48,804 nucleotides of DNA from Kiritimatiellia bacterium. GTDB lineage: Bacteria; Verrucomicrobiota; Kiritimatiellia; CAIQIC01; Lenti-01. Under the pieces are notes generated by a model. That model had not been told where the DNA came from. It searched no databases and saw only the letters and a list, made by a program, of their open reading frames with translations. The first letter of the stretch is position 1, and each line of letters starts with the position of its first letter. The translations under genes were made by a program, and so were the position numbers. Below, piece after piece: positions 1-7,324 of this stretch. The stretch lies in contig JAFYAC010000058.1 of the NCBI GenBank assembly GCA_017540905.1, positions 1-48,804 of the forward strand. Reading direction: 5' to 3'.

Positions 1-567
1 CGCTGGATTGCCGCCCATCCCGAAATCACCGACGTCCTCCTCTCCGGCGGCGACCCCCTCCTCCTCCCCGACGAAACCCTCGACGCCCTCCTGACTTCCC
101 TCCGCGCCATCCCCCACGTCCGACTCCTGCGCATCGGCACCAAAGTCCCCGCCACCCTCCCCATGCGCATCACGCCGGCATTGGTCCGCATCCTCCGCGC
201 CCACCGCCCCCTCTGGCTGAGCCTCCACTTCACCCACCCCGACGAACTCACCCCCGACACGAAAAAATCCCTCCGCCTCCTCCTCGACGCCGGTATTCCC
301 CTCTGCTCCCAGACCGTCCTCCTCCGCAATGTCAACGACGACACCGAAACCCTCCGCACCCTTTTCGAGAATCTCGTCCTCAACGGCGTCAAACCCTACT
401 ACCTCCACTACACCGACGCCGCCGAAGGCACCGCCCACTTCCGCGCCTCCATCCCCCGCGGCCGCGCCCTTCTCCGCGCCCTGAACGGCACCGTCCCCGG
501 CTACGCCATCCCCCTCTTCATGCAAGACACCCCCGGCGGCGGCGGCAAACACCCCCTCGGCCCCTGA
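1..567 (+). CDS. Lysine 2,3-aminomutase family radical SAM protein (3' part)
   Basis: The frame is open from base 1, so the N-terminus, including the radical-SAM CxxxCxxC cluster, lies outside the window; 188 residues remain. SGGDPL (residues 15-20) is the family motif after the iron-sulfur cluster region, and TPGGGGK (177-183) carries the lysine that binds pyridoxal phosphate in KamA/EpmB enzymes. The protein stops five residues after this lysine. Clostridial KamA has a longer tail, so an EpmB/YjeK-like enzyme (beta-lysylation of EF-P) fits better than catabolic lysine aminomutase, but the missing N-terminus prevents a firm choice. Family assignment is secure; the substrate is inferred. Confidence 0.85.
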   Translation, partial: RWIAAHPEITDVLLSGGDPLLLPDETLDALLTSLRAIPHVRLLRIGTKVPATLPMRITPALVRILRAHRPLWLSLHFTHPDELTPDTKKSLRLLLDAGIPLCSQTVLLRNVNDDTETLRTLFENLVLNGVKPYYLHYTDAAEGTAHFRASIPRGRALLRALNGTVPGYAIPLFMQDTPGGGGKHPLGP

Positions 568-688
568 GCGCCCGCCTTTCCGCACCCTCCCTCCCGCACG
601 GTCGCGCAGAAGCGCCCCCCTCCCCCCGCGCCCTCTGACCTCCCCCGCCCCCCGCACCCCATGCCGCAAAACTCCCCCGCATGGACCA

Positions 689-708
689 TCTCGCGAGATT
701 ATGGAAAA
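689..708 (-). repeat. TTTTCYRYAATCTC motif, copy 1
   Basis: Read on the minus strand this is TTTTCCATAATCTCGCGAGA, ending in the palindrome TCTCGCGAGA. It is one of seven dispersed copies in the window (others near 9010, 9811, 11345, 14106, 35804 and 37891). Confidence 0.75.
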
Positions 709-932
709 TCCATTGAAATCCACCGTGTTTCCATGCCTTCCTCCCCCATGAACCCCAACGCGCTTCCGAACGCCCCCCGCCGTTCGGTTCGCGCGGAAGC
801 GCCCCCCACGGGACAACTTCCGAATAGCCGCAGACCGCTTGCCCCCGCCCGGCCCGCCCCCCCACCCCCGGCCTTTTCTCCCGCGTTCCGTTCCTCGTCC
901 GCCGCTTTTCCGGCATGAGGAAAAAAACGGGA

Positions 933-961
933 TTGAAAAGGGTGGGTGGACTTGGCATAGT
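933..961 (+). promoter_or_regulatory. Sigma-70-like promoter for the LysM gene
   Basis: TTGAAA (933-938), a 17-bp spacer and CATAGT (956-961). A leader of about 57 nt follows, with AAGGAGAG just before the ATG at 1025. Confidence 0.55.
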
Positions 962-1024
962 CGGCGGCGTGTTGGGTGGCGGAGAAGCCATCCGCGTGAT
1001 TTTGTCCAACAAGGAGAGAAAAGC

Positions 1025-1972
1025 ATGAAAATGTCGGTTATCGCCAGCTTGATCGTGGGAATCCACGTGGTCGTGATTGCGTCCGTGGCCGTCCAAGGTT
1101 GCACCACGCAGCACCGGCCGGGCGTGAACAATGGCGTCGAAGCCGTCGAACCGCCGCCGGCCCCCGAGATGCCGCCGATGGTCGACCCCGTCGTCCTGCC
1201 GCCCGAAGAACCCGTAGCCTTCCAGCCCGCCGCGGTGCAGCCGCCGGCCGCCCCGGCCCCGGTTCCGGCCGCCCCGGCCGAATCCTCCGTGTACGTGGTG
1301 CAGAAGGGCGACTCGCTCTCGAAGATCGCCGCCAAGCACGGTTGCAAGACCGCCGAGTTGCAGGAACTCAACGGCATCAAGGATCCCAACAAGATCCGCA
1401 TCGGCCAGAAGCTGATGCTCCCGGACGGCTCCAAGCCCTCCACCTCCGCCCCCGCCAAGGCGAACGACGCTGCCAAGGCGCCCGTCGCCGGCCCCGGCGA
1501 GTACGTCGTGCAGAAGGGCGACGCCCTCTCGAAGATTGCCGCCAAGCACGGCTGCAAGACCAAGGAGCTGATGGAGCTCAACGGCATCAAGGACGCCAAC
1601 AAGATCCGCATCGGCCAGAAGCTCAAGCTGCCGGGCGCCGCCGCCGCCGAACCCGCCAAGCCGGCCGAAGCGAAGGCCGAAGAAAAGCCGGCCGCCTGGG
1701 TCGCCCCGCTGCCGGCCGAAGAGCCCGCCGCGCCCGCGCCGGCCGCTCCCGCCGCCCCCGCGGTCGCCCCCGCCGCCGCCGAAGCCGCGTCCGCGGCCGC
1801 CGCCGACATGGAAGACGTCCTGGACTACACGGTCCAGAGCGGCGACACGGTCGAATCCATCGCCCGCCTCTTCGTCGTCAGCGCCGCCGACATCCGCAAA
1901 CTCAACGGCCTGGCCAGCGACGCGGAAGTGACGCAGGGCAAGGTCATCAAGATTCCCCCCACCGCCCTGTGA
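1025..1972 (+). CDS. Triple-LysM lipoprotein
   Basis: A 315-residue protein. The N-terminal hydrophobic segment ends in a lipobox-like VQGC, so it is probably a lipoprotein processed by signal peptidase II. Three LysM peptidoglycan-binding modules start near residues 90, 160 and 268, each opening with the typical YVVQKGD or YTVQSGD. The first two are nearly identical, which suggests recent duplication. Linkers are rich in Ala, Pro and Glu. No catalytic domain (NlpC, M23 or amidase) is present, so a binding or scaffolding role at the cell wall is inferred. The ATG at 1025 is chosen because AAGGAGAG lies just upstream and the lipoprotein signal begins there. A strong terminator follows at once. 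Confidence 0.88.
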   Translation: MKMSVIASLIVGIHVVVIASVAVQGCTTQHRPGVNNGVEAVEPPPAPEMPPMVDPVVLPPEEPVAFQPAAVQPPAAPAPVPAAPAESSVYVVQKGDSLSKIAAKHGCKTAELQELNGIKDPNKIRIGQKLMLPDGSKPSTSAPAKANDAAKAPVAGPGEYVVQKGDALSKIAAKHGCKTKELMELNGIKDANKIRIGQKLKLPGAAAAEPAKPAEAKAEEKPAAWVAPLPAEEPAAPAPAAPAAPAVAPAAAEAASAAAADMEDVLDYTVQSGDTVESIARLFVVSAADIRKLNGLASDAEVTQGKVIKIPPTAL

Positions 1973-1987
1973 GGCGGCTTCCGCGGG

Positions 1988-2018
1988 AAAACGCCCGGTC
2001 TGCACCGGGCGTTTTTTT
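1988..2018 (+). terminator. Rho-independent terminator after the LysM gene
   Basis: Stem ACGCCCGG (1991-1998) pairs with CCGGGCGT (2005-2012) over a 6-nt loop and is followed by a run of T to 2018. Confidence 0.92.
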
Positions 2019-2099
2019 GTCGGAAACGGCGACGGACATGGGCATTCGGGTTCCAACGGGCGGCGCGGGCTCCGCCCCGTGCGCGGCGGGAGGACGGGC

Positions 2100-3233
2100 G
2101 TGAAGGCGAAAGTGACGCTGATGCTGACCGTGCTGGCGCTGCTGATCTTCGGCATCGTGATGATCTACAGCACGAGCGGACCGTTCGCGGAGAACAAGTA
2201 CGGGGTGGGGCACGGGGACTACTTCATCGTCCGCCACGCCGTGTGGGTGGCGTTCGGGCTGGTGGCGTGCTGGGTGGGGGCGAAGGTGGATTACCACGTC
2301 TGGATGAAGGGCGTCTGGGCCATCCTGGGGGTGACAACGGTGTTGCTGGTGCTGGTGTACATTCCGCCGATCGGGAAAAACATCAACGGGAGCCGCCGCT
2401 GGGTCGGGGTGCTGGGCTACACGTTCCAGCCGTCGGAGCTGGCGAAGTTCGCGATCATCAACCTCATGGCCTGGTGGTACGGGCGGCGCCGCCGGGAGAT
2501 GCCCGTGTACTGGCGCCGGTGCGTGTGGGACCTGCTGCTCCCGGGCGCCGTGTTCGCCGCGGTGCTGGCGCTGATCCTGTTCGAGAAGGATATCGGCTCC
2601 ACGGCGCTGATCGGCCTGGTGGGCGGTTTGCTGATGTTCGTGGGCGGCGTGCCGGTGGCGCCGTTGCTGGCGCTCGCGCCCCTGGCGGCGGGGCTGCTGG
2701 GGTACATCGTTTCGCAAAACAGCGAACGCATGGGGCGCATCGTCTCCTTCCTGCACCCGGAGGAGTACTCGCAGGGCGAGGGCTACCAGCTGCTGAACGC
2801 GCTCTACGCCTTCGTCTCCGGCGGCCCCTGGGGGGTGGGTCTCGGCGCGAGCCTCCAGAAGCGCCTGTACCTGCCGGAGTCGCACACCGACTTCATCTTC
2901 GCCATCGTCGGCGAGGAGCTGGGCGTCGTGGCGACGCTCTCGGTCGTCGTCGCCTTCGTCGTGTTCTTCGTCTGCGGCATGCGCATCAGCGGCCGGGCGG
3001 CGGATGCGGGCGGACGCCTGCTCGCCTTCGGCATCACCGTGCTCATGAGCATCCAGGCCATCGTGAACGTCGCGATGGTGACCGGCTGCGCGCCGACCAA
3101 GGGCTTCCCCCTGCCCTTCATCAGCTTCGGCGGCAGCAGCCTGATCGTGACCCTGTTCATGGTGGGCGTCCTCCTGAACGTCGCCGACCAGGGCATCGCC
3201 GCCGGCGCGGTCCGCCGCCGCCGACGCCGCTGA
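2100..3233 (+). CDS. ftsW: FtsW/RodA-type peptidoglycan glycosyltransferase (SEDS family)
   Basis: A 377-residue polytopic membrane protein of the SEDS family, which polymerises lipid II at the division septum (FtsW) or side wall (RodA). Visible family marks are YSTSG in the first segment, GSRRWVGV followed by FQPSELAKF, and the C-terminal PTKGFPLPFISFGGSSL. The last resembles FtsW (TTKG...PFISYGGSS) more than RodA, so FtsW is favoured. The start is set at GTG 2100 because GGGAGGA lies 5 nt before it; an upstream GTG at 2079 has no such site. The C-terminus ends in a run of six arginines. No other division or cell-wall (dcw) gene is adjacent. Confidence 0.9.
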   Translation: MKAKVTLMLTVLALLIFGIVMIYSTSGPFAENKYGVGHGDYFIVRHAVWVAFGLVACWVGAKVDYHVWMKGVWAILGVTTVLLVLVYIPPIGKNINGSRRWVGVLGYTFQPSELAKFAIINLMAWWYGRRRREMPVYWRRCVWDLLLPGAVFAAVLALILFEKDIGSTALIGLVGGLLMFVGGVPVAPLLALAPLAAGLLGYIVSQNSERMGRIVSFLHPEEYSQGEGYQLLNALYAFVSGGPWGVGLGASLQKRLYLPESHTDFIFAIVGEELGVVATLSVVVAFVVFFVCGMRISGRAADAGGRLLAFGITVLMSIQAIVNVAMVTGCAPTKGFPLPFISFGGSSLIVTLFMVGVLLNVADQGIAAGAVRRRRRR

Positions 3234-3376
3234 ATCCGCTGCCGCGGAGCCCCCCGTCAACGGACGCCCCCCGGGAGGGTCGCGCTTCCGCGCGACCATG
3301 TGGCAGGCAAGCGCCTGGAAAGCCGCGGGAAAATGCCCCCCGACGCCCCGGAACGGCGATGCCGTGCCCCGAAATA

Positions 3377-3480
3377 TTTTTCCAATCATTGGAAAACTCC
3401 CGAAAATTTTTTCCAATCATTGGAAAAATTGTCCGATTTTTTCCAACCATTGGAAAAAAATTTTCCAATCATTGGAAAAC
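3377..3480. repeat. Four-palindrome CCAATnATTGG array, copy 1
   Basis: Four imperfect palindromes of the form TTTTCCAATCATTGGAAAA, centred at 3387, 3418, 3448 and 3470 (spacings 31, 30, 22). The third is the variant CCAACCATTGG. It is followed by a short conserved flank containing ACCGGATTGTGC. Two further arrays (13671-13768 and 35622-35722) have the mirror-image layout. Confidence 0.9.
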
Positions 3481-3554
3481 TTTTCCGCCCCCCATGAGCC
3501 ACCGGATTGTGCAAAACCCGGGGCCCGCAAGCGCCTGTGCCCCTCCCCAGCCGC

Positions 3555-3752
3555 CGGCGGCAAACACGGAGCGCACGGAGGAAGGAGACACGGAGGTTGC
3601 CGGGAGGGAGCTCCGCACCCGCGGCAACCTCTTTTTTCGTTCCTTGGCCCTTGTTGAAAAGTTTGGAGCGCGCGGATACCCCTCCCATAAACTCTCCCCC
3701 CAAAAAAACCTCCGTGCCTCCTTCCTCCGTCCCCTCCGTGTTTGCGCCGCAG
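3555..3752. repeat. Long-inverted-repeat (MITE-like) element, copy 1
   Basis: Arms of about 43 bp (3555-3598 and 3708-3752), built on CACGGAG steps, are inverted copies of each other around a core of about 110 bp. Related copies lie at 21527-21720 and, with only the right arm preserved, at 22815-22990. Confidence 0.75.
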
Positions 3753-3801
3753 GCAATCCCCCCGTCCCACCGCCCGACCGCAAATCCCCCGCAAAGAAAA
3801 C

Positions 3802-3830
3802 TTGCGCACCCCGCCCGCGCGCCGTACACT
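3802..3830 (+). promoter_or_regulatory. Possible promoter for the hprK-HPr pair
   Basis: TTGCGC (3802-3807), 17 bp, TACACT (3825-3830). The same TACACT -10 occurs in the CRISPR leader promoter. The -35 is weak and the leader to hprK would be about 140 nt. Confidence 0.3.
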
Positions 3831-3975
3831 GCAAGGGCAAACGAGGAACATGCGGTGAGCCCCATTCCATCCCCCGATACCCGTCCAGCCCAGGTTTCGA
3901 CCCCCTCCACGGTCAAACCCACCGCCCCCTTCCGCCCCCCCGCCCCCCCCTCGTCACCCGTCACTCGTCACTCCC

Positions 3976-4950
3976 ATGAGCGTCCCTCCCAACTACCACC
4001 GGCCCGTCCTGACCGTCGCGGACTTCTACCGCGCCGGACGCGAATCCCTCCAGCTCGACTGGGAGCTCAACGAGGAGCACGCCGCCTCCCACCGCATCGT
4101 CGAGCTCGCCCTCAACCGCCCCGGACTCGCCCTCGCCGGCTACCTCCGCCACTACGCCAACAAGCGCATCCAGGTCCTCGGCCTCGCCGAAACCGGCTAC
4201 CTCTCCTACCTCCCCCCCGAGGAGCGCGCCGCCCGCGTCCTCGCCCTCGGCGACGTCCCCGGCATCGTCCTCTGCCGCGGCCGCCGCACGCCCCCGTACG
4301 CCCGCGCCGCCCTCTCCGGCCTCCACGTCCCCGTCCTGCGCACCCGCATGATCACGGGCGACTTCATGAACGCGGCCACCGTCCTGCTCCAGAACCTCGG
4401 CTCCCCGCGCCTGCGCCTGCCCGGCACCCTCGTGGACATCAACGGCATCGGCGTGCTCCTCGAAGGCGAACCCGGCATCGGCAAGTCCGAAATCGCCCTC
4501 TCCCTCATCAAGCGCGGACACTCCCTCATCTCCGACGACGCCATCGTCCTCACCCGCCTCTCCACCGGCTCCGTCCTGGGCAGCGCCGTGGGGATCATCC
4601 GCGAGCACATGGAGATCCGCGGCCTGGGCATCATGCACGTCCCGAGCCTCTTCGGGGCGGCGGCGATGCGCGACTCCACGACCCTCGACCTGATCATCCG
4701 CATGCGCCGCGCCGGCACCGCCCCCGACGACATCGACCGGACGGGGCTGGACACGACCACCCGGAACGTGCTAGGAGTGGAGATTCCCCTCATCACCCTT
4801 CCGGTGGCGCCGGGGCGCGACGTGACCAACGTGGTCGAGATCGCCGCCCTCAACTGCCGCCTCAAGCAGATGGGCCACGACGCGGCGCGCGAACTGGACG
4901 CCCGCATCATGGAAACCCTTTCCAGGAAAGAAAAACCCAACCACCCGTGA
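3976..4950 (+). CDS. hprK: HPr kinase/phosphorylase
   Basis: A 324-residue protein that phosphorylates, and dephosphorylates, HPr on a regulatory serine. The P-loop GEPGIGKS is at residues 164-171, and the HprK signature (EIRGLGI...) follows about 50 residues later; the N-terminal domain, length and layout are normal. Its stop codon overlaps the HPr start (GTGA), so kinase and substrate are translationally coupled. No EIIA, EIIB or EIIC gene is near, as in many Gram-negative bacteria where HprK/HPr acts as a regulatory rather than a sugar-transport system. That functional reading is inference. Confidence 0.95.
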   Translation: MSVPPNYHRPVLTVADFYRAGRESLQLDWELNEEHAASHRIVELALNRPGLALAGYLRHYANKRIQVLGLAETGYLSYLPPEERAARVLALGDVPGIVLCRGRRTPPYARAALSGLHVPVLRTRMITGDFMNAATVLLQNLGSPRLRLPGTLVDINGIGVLLEGEPGIGKSEIALSLIKRGHSLISDDAIVLTRLSTGSVLGSAVGIIREHMEIRGLGIMHVPSLFGAAAMRDSTTLDLIIRMRRAGTAPDDIDRTGLDTTTRNVLGVEIPLITLPVAPGRDVTNVVEIAALNCRLKQMGHDAARELDARIMETLSRKEKPNHP

Positions 4951-5282
4951 GCGACAAGCCCCAACCGAAAACCGAGAAGAAAGCCCCCGCGGCCCCCGGC
5001 GCCCCCGCCGGCGGCCCCCACGTCCGGCGCGTCACCGTCCTCAACCGCTACGGCATCCACGCGCGCCCCGCCTCCCTCCTCGTGAAGGCCGCCAGCCGCC
5101 ACCCCTGCGACATCTACATCGAAAAAGAAGGCCTCCGCGTCAACGCCAAGTCCATCATGGGCCTCCTGACCCTCGAAGGCCACTGCGGCGCCGTCATGGT
5201 CCTCACCGCCGAAGGCCCCGAAGCCGCCGAGGCCCTCGACGAAATGGTCGACCTCTTCGAGAAAAAATTCTTCGAGGACTAG
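4947..5282 (+). CDS. ptsH: Phosphocarrier protein HPr
   Basis: A 111-residue HPr starting at GTG 4947 inside the hprK stop. The catalytic histidine is His38 in GIHARPA and the HprK target serine is Ser69 in KSIMGLL. Their separation of 31 residues matches canonical His15/Ser46. The first 25 or so residues form a Pro/Ala/Lys-rich extension that ordinary HPr proteins lack; a later start would remove it, but no convincing ribosome binding site supports one. Both phosphorylation sites being intact argues for a working regulatory circuit with the neighbouring HprK and EI. Confidence 0.93.
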   Translation: MSDKPQPKTEKKAPAAPGAPAGGPHVRRVTVLNRYGIHARPASLLVKAASRHPCDIYIEKEGLRVNAKSIMGLLTLEGHCGAVMVLTAEGPEAAEALDEMVDLFEKKFFED

Positions 5283-5334
5283 CCCCCATGCCGCCCCTCC
5301 AGGCATCCGGTCCCAAAAACAACTCGAACAACTC

Positions 5335-5463
5335 CAAAACAACTCCAAACAACCGATTTGGAAGACCGGATAGGGTCATGCGGCAAGATCGTTTTTCCCG
5401 GCCTTCCGCAACCAGTCCAGCGAATTGTCGCGAATTGTCTTCCAAGTTGTTGGAGTTGTTTTG
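5335..5463 (+). promoter_or_regulatory. Inverted repeat in the ptsI leader covering its ribosome binding site
   Basis: CAAAACAACTCC (5335-5346) is the exact reverse complement of GGAGTTGTTTTG (5452-5463). The right arm contains the GGAG (5452-5455) that would serve as the ptsI ribosome binding site, so a long-range hairpin could hide it. Extra AACAACTC units enlarge both arms. Confidence 0.5.
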
Positions 5464-5466
5464 AAA

Positions 5467-7260
5467 ATGTCCGAAGCCCCCTCCTCCCCCCCCCAGCCCC
5501 CCCCGCTCCCGGAAATCATCCTCCGCGGGATCGGCGTCGCCGACGGCATCGCCTTCGGCCCCCTCCACCGCCTCGAAACCGCGCCCCCGCCCGTCCCCGA
5601 AGACCCCGTCCCCCCCTCCCGCGCACCCGTCGAACTCCGTCGGCTCGACGCCGCCCTCGCCGCCGCCACCGCCCGCCTGCGCGAATTGCAGGCCAACCTC
5701 GCCGCCGCGGGCAACCCCGACGCCGCGGCCCTCTTCGAGGCCCAGCTCGCCGCCCTGGCCGACCCCGAATACACCGGCGAAATCCGCACCGCCATCCGCG
5801 CCAGCCGCCTCAACGCCGCGCGCGCCGTCCAGACCGTCTCCGGCAAATACGCCGCCGCCCTCGCCGCCCTCGCCGACCCCTACCTCCGCGAGCGCGCCGC
5901 CGACGTCCGCGACGTCGCCCTCCGCCTCCTGCGCCTCCTCGCCGGGCAGGCCGATTCCGCCGACCTTCCCGCCACCCCCCACATCCTCTACGCCCGCGAC
6001 TTGTCTCCCTCCGACCTCGCCGCCGCCCCGCGCGACAGCCTCCTCGCCCTGGCCACCGCCGAAGGCGGCCCCACCTCCCACACCGCCATCCTCGCCCGTT
6101 CCCTGGGCATCCCCGCCCTCGTCGGCATCCCCGACTGGGGCCCCGCGGCCCCGCCCGCCCCCGGCCCCGTCCTCCTCGACGGCACCGCCGGGCTCCTCGT
6201 CTTCCGGCCCGCCCCCGCCCGCCAGTCCGCCGCCGCCAAACGCATCCGCGCCAGGAACCGCCTCGGCGCCCGCCTCGCCAAACTCCGCGACCTCCCCTCC
6301 GAGACCCTCGACGGAACCCCCATCGCCCTGCGGGCCAACATCGAATCCCCCGACGCCGCCCCGCGCGTCCTCGCCGCGGGCGCAGACGGCGTCGGCCTCT
6401 TCCGCAGCGAATACCTCTTCATGGACGGCAGCACCCTGCCCGACGAAGACCGGCAACTGCGCGCCTACACCTCCATCGCCCGCTCCCTCGCCCCCGCGCC
6501 CGTCACCGTCCGCACCCTCGACCTCGGCGGCGACAAACTCACCCGGCACCTCGACTTCCCCCCCGAAGACAACCCCGCGATGGGCTGCCGCGCCCTGCGC
6601 CTGTGCCTCGCCCGCCCCGACCTCTTCAAGCCGCAGCTCCGGGCCCTCCTCCGGGCCGCGGCCGAGAGCTCCAACCTGCGCATCATGTACCCGATGGTCA
6701 ACGACCTCGCCGACCTGCGCGCCGCCGAAGCCGTCCGTCTGGCGTGCGCCGACGAACTCACCGCCGAAGGCATCCCCCACCGCCGCGACATCCCCGTCGG
6801 CGTCATGGTCGAAGTCCCCTCCGCGGCGCTCACCGCCGCCTGGCTGGCCACGCACGTCTCCTTCTTCAGCATCGGCACCAACGACCTCACCCAGTACACC
6901 CTGGCGGCCGACCGCGGCAACGAACGCGTCGCGCACCTCTGCCCCCTCGCGCACCCGGCCATCCTCCGGCTCATCCGCCTTACCGCGGCCGCCGCGCAGG
7001 TCGCGGGCATCCCCGCCTGCGTCTGCGGCGAAATGGCGTGGCACCCCGAACTCGCCCCCCTGCTGGTCGGCCTCGGCGTCAGCGCCCTGAGCACCTCCCC
7101 CGACGCCATCCCCGGCATCAAGCACGTCATCCGCTCCCTGCGCCTGGACGAAGCCCGCACCTTGGCCGACCACGTCCTGACCCTGGAAACCCCCGACGCC
7201 ATCCTCTCCGCCTGCCGCACCTTCCTCTCCTCCCACACCCCCGACCTCCTCGACGACTGA
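5467..7260 (+). CDS. ptsI: Phosphoenolpyruvate-protein phosphotransferase (Enzyme I)
   Basis: A 597-residue Enzyme I, which transfers phosphate from PEP to HPr. The phospho-histidine is His205 in GGPTSHTAI; the C-terminal PEP-binding barrel shows SIGTNDLTQYTLAADRGN and the cysteine motif CVCGEMA. The start is ATG 5467, eleven nt after a GGAG; earlier in-frame codons lie inside a repeat-rich leader. It follows HPr by 184 bp rather than overlapping, so its translation may be set independently (see the leader inverted repeat). Length and motifs are complete, which supports a functional, though EII-less, phosphorelay. Confidence 0.94.
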   Translation: MSEAPSSPPQPPPLPEIILRGIGVADGIAFGPLHRLETAPPPVPEDPVPPSRAPVELRRLDAALAAATARLRELQANLAAAGNPDAAALFEAQLAALADPEYTGEIRTAIRASRLNAARAVQTVSGKYAAALAALADPYLRERAADVRDVALRLLRLLAGQADSADLPATPHILYARDLSPSDLAAAPRDSLLALATAEGGPTSHTAILARSLGIPALVGIPDWGPAAPPAPGPVLLDGTAGLLVFRPAPARQSAAAKRIRARNRLGARLAKLRDLPSETLDGTPIALRANIESPDAAPRVLAAGADGVGLFRSEYLFMDGSTLPDEDRQLRAYTSIARSLAPAPVTVRTLDLGGDKLTRHLDFPPEDNPAMGCRALRLCLARPDLFKPQLRALLRAAAESSNLRIMYPMVNDLADLRAAEAVRLACADELTAEGIPHRRDIPVGVMVEVPSAALTAAWLATHVSFFSIGTNDLTQYTLAADRGNERVAHLCPLAHPAILRLIRLTAAAAQVAGIPACVCGEMAWHPELAPLLVGLGVSALSTSPDAIPGIKHVIRSLRLDEARTLADHVLTLETPDAILSACRTFLSSHTPDLLDD

Positions 7261-7281
7261 GCCCCCCTTCCCCATCCTGAC

Positions 7282-7300
7282 GGCGGGCTGTCAGCCCGCC
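7282..7300. terminator. Hairpin between convergent ptsI and tyrS
   Basis: GGCGGGCT and AGCCCGCC pair over a 3-nt loop. There is no T-run on either side, so it is only a possible bidirectional terminator. Confidence 0.4.
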
Positions 7301-7324
7301 GCCCCTCCCCCGCCGCCCTCTCCC

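Larger units (their letters stand above)
568..1024. other. Intergenic region, 457 bp, no supported gene
   Basis: Short open frames exist here on both strands, but they follow from the GC-rich composition and have no recognisable content. The region holds one copy of the TTTTCYRYAATCTC motif on the minus strand (691-708) and, at its right end, the promoter and ribosome binding site of the LysM gene. Confidence 0.6.
3234..3975. other. Intergenic region, 742 bp, repeat-filled
   Basis: No supported gene. It holds a four-palindrome CCAATnATTGG array (3377-3480), one copy of the long-inverted-repeat element (3555-3752) and a weak promoter candidate for hprK (3802-3830). Confidence 0.6.

Noticed and set aside
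518-2155. Long minus-strand open frame of more than 500 codons opposite the LysM gene
   Set aside because: Gly/Arg-rich shadow of a GC-rich gene; the plus strand carries clear LysM modules and a lipobox.
3157-3964. Overlapping small frames reading FPMIGK/FSNHWK-type peptides
   Set aside because: They are translations of the CCAATnATTGG palindromes, open on both strands; they recur at the other two arrays with no conserved start.
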